From Sphingomonadaceae bacterium (lineage in GTDB: Bacteria > Pseudomonadota > Alphaproteobacteria > Sphingomonadales > Sphingomonadaceae): 5,997 bases of DNA. Shown here piece after piece: positions 5,776 through 5,997 of the stretch. Position 1 is the stretch's first letter, and each line of letters opens with the position of its first letter. The position numbers and the translations under genes were made by a program. The stretch covers positions 1 through 5,997 of the forward strand of contig CANFIV010000106.1 of the NCBI GenBank assembly GCA_947446935.1, written 5' to 3'. The notes beneath the pieces were generated by a model. The model saw only the letters and a list, made by a program, of their open reading frames with translations, ran no database searches and was not told the DNA's origin.

Positions 5776-5997
5776 ATGGCATTGCTATCGGCAGATCAAC
5801 GCGAACTATATCTGCCGCTGATGGCCGGGCTGATCGAAGACCCGCCCTGGTCGCAGTTCCTGCAAAATCTGGTCACCCGCACACAGGCCCGGCGCGCCAT
5901 CCTGTTTGTGCAAACTGCGGGCACCCGGCTTGCAGCCCCGCCCTATGTCCTCCAGTCTCTTTCCCCGCGCGCGCTGCGTGATCCACCGCTCGATGTC
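5776..5997 (+). CDS. Probable LuxR-type transcriptional regulator, N-terminal fragment (runs off the right edge)
   Basis: Only the first 74 codons are visible. The start (MALLSADQRELYLPL) and the motif PPWSQFLQNLVTRTQARRAILFV resemble the N-terminal sensing region of sphingomonad LuxR-family regulators of about 350 residues, where a C-terminal helix-turn-helix would follow. That HTH is beyond the window, so the family call rests on recognition of the N-terminus and on position. It is divergent from cysD across an 82-bp gap with a candidate operator, the typical layout for a local regulator. It might control the sulfate-assimilation operon, itself, or neither. There is no signal peptide or membrane segment in the visible part. 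Confidence 0.5.
   Translation, partial: MALLSADQRELYLPLMAGLIEDPPWSQFLQNLVTRTQARRAILFVQTAGTRLAAPPYVLQSLSPRALRDPPLDV

Noticed and set aside
1..5997. CRISPR arrays, tRNA or rRNA genes, insertion sequences, phage or toxin-antitoxin genes
   Set aside because: I saw no regularly spaced repeats, no tRNA-like or rRNA segments, no transposase or integrase motifs and no target-site duplications. The window is otherwise an ordinary dense chromosomal region.

Overview
The window reads as chromosomal DNA of a high-GC alphaproteobacterium, most likely a sphingomonad (Novosphingobium/Sphingomonas type). This is inferred from protein character: an FNR regulator with a Cx2Cx7C cluster motif, an alginate-export-type porin, a fused CysN/CysC and a sphingomonad-like LuxR-type N-terminus. 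It was not confirmed by any search. All genes but the last are on the minus strand, so the window is easiest to read from right to left.

Right end (5694-5997): an 82-bp divergent intergenic region separates cysD (minus) from the start of a probable LuxR-type regulator (plus, cut by the window end). It contains a perfect 16-bp palindrome, a candidate operator that also carries the regulator's Shine-Dalgarno sequence.

Middle (1530-5693): a tight minus-strand operon cysD - cysNC - cysQ - flavin reductase. CysD and the CysN part of CysNC make adenosine 5'-phosphosulfate (APS) from sulfate and ATP, with GTP hydrolysis. The CysC part phosphorylates APS to PAPS. CysQ removes the inhibitory by-product PAP, or recycles PAPS. 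The last gene is a short FMN-binding split-barrel flavin reductase whose partner enzyme is not in the window. PAPS and sulfite reductase genes are also not here.

Left third (1-1529): an FNR-type [4Fe-4S] regulator gene is followed after 6 nt by an outer-membrane alginate-export-family porin that starts with TTG and runs off the left edge. Upstream of fnr is a 254-bp gene-free stretch. It holds a perfect FNR box (TTGAT-CGAG-ATCAA), an inverted-repeat hairpin, a C/U-rich linker and a strong intrinsic terminator on the minus strand, all before fnr begins. The spacing fits a small RNA of about 84 nt transcribed under FNR control. The simpler alternative is that the terminator ends the cys operon. 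This is the most interesting part of the window.
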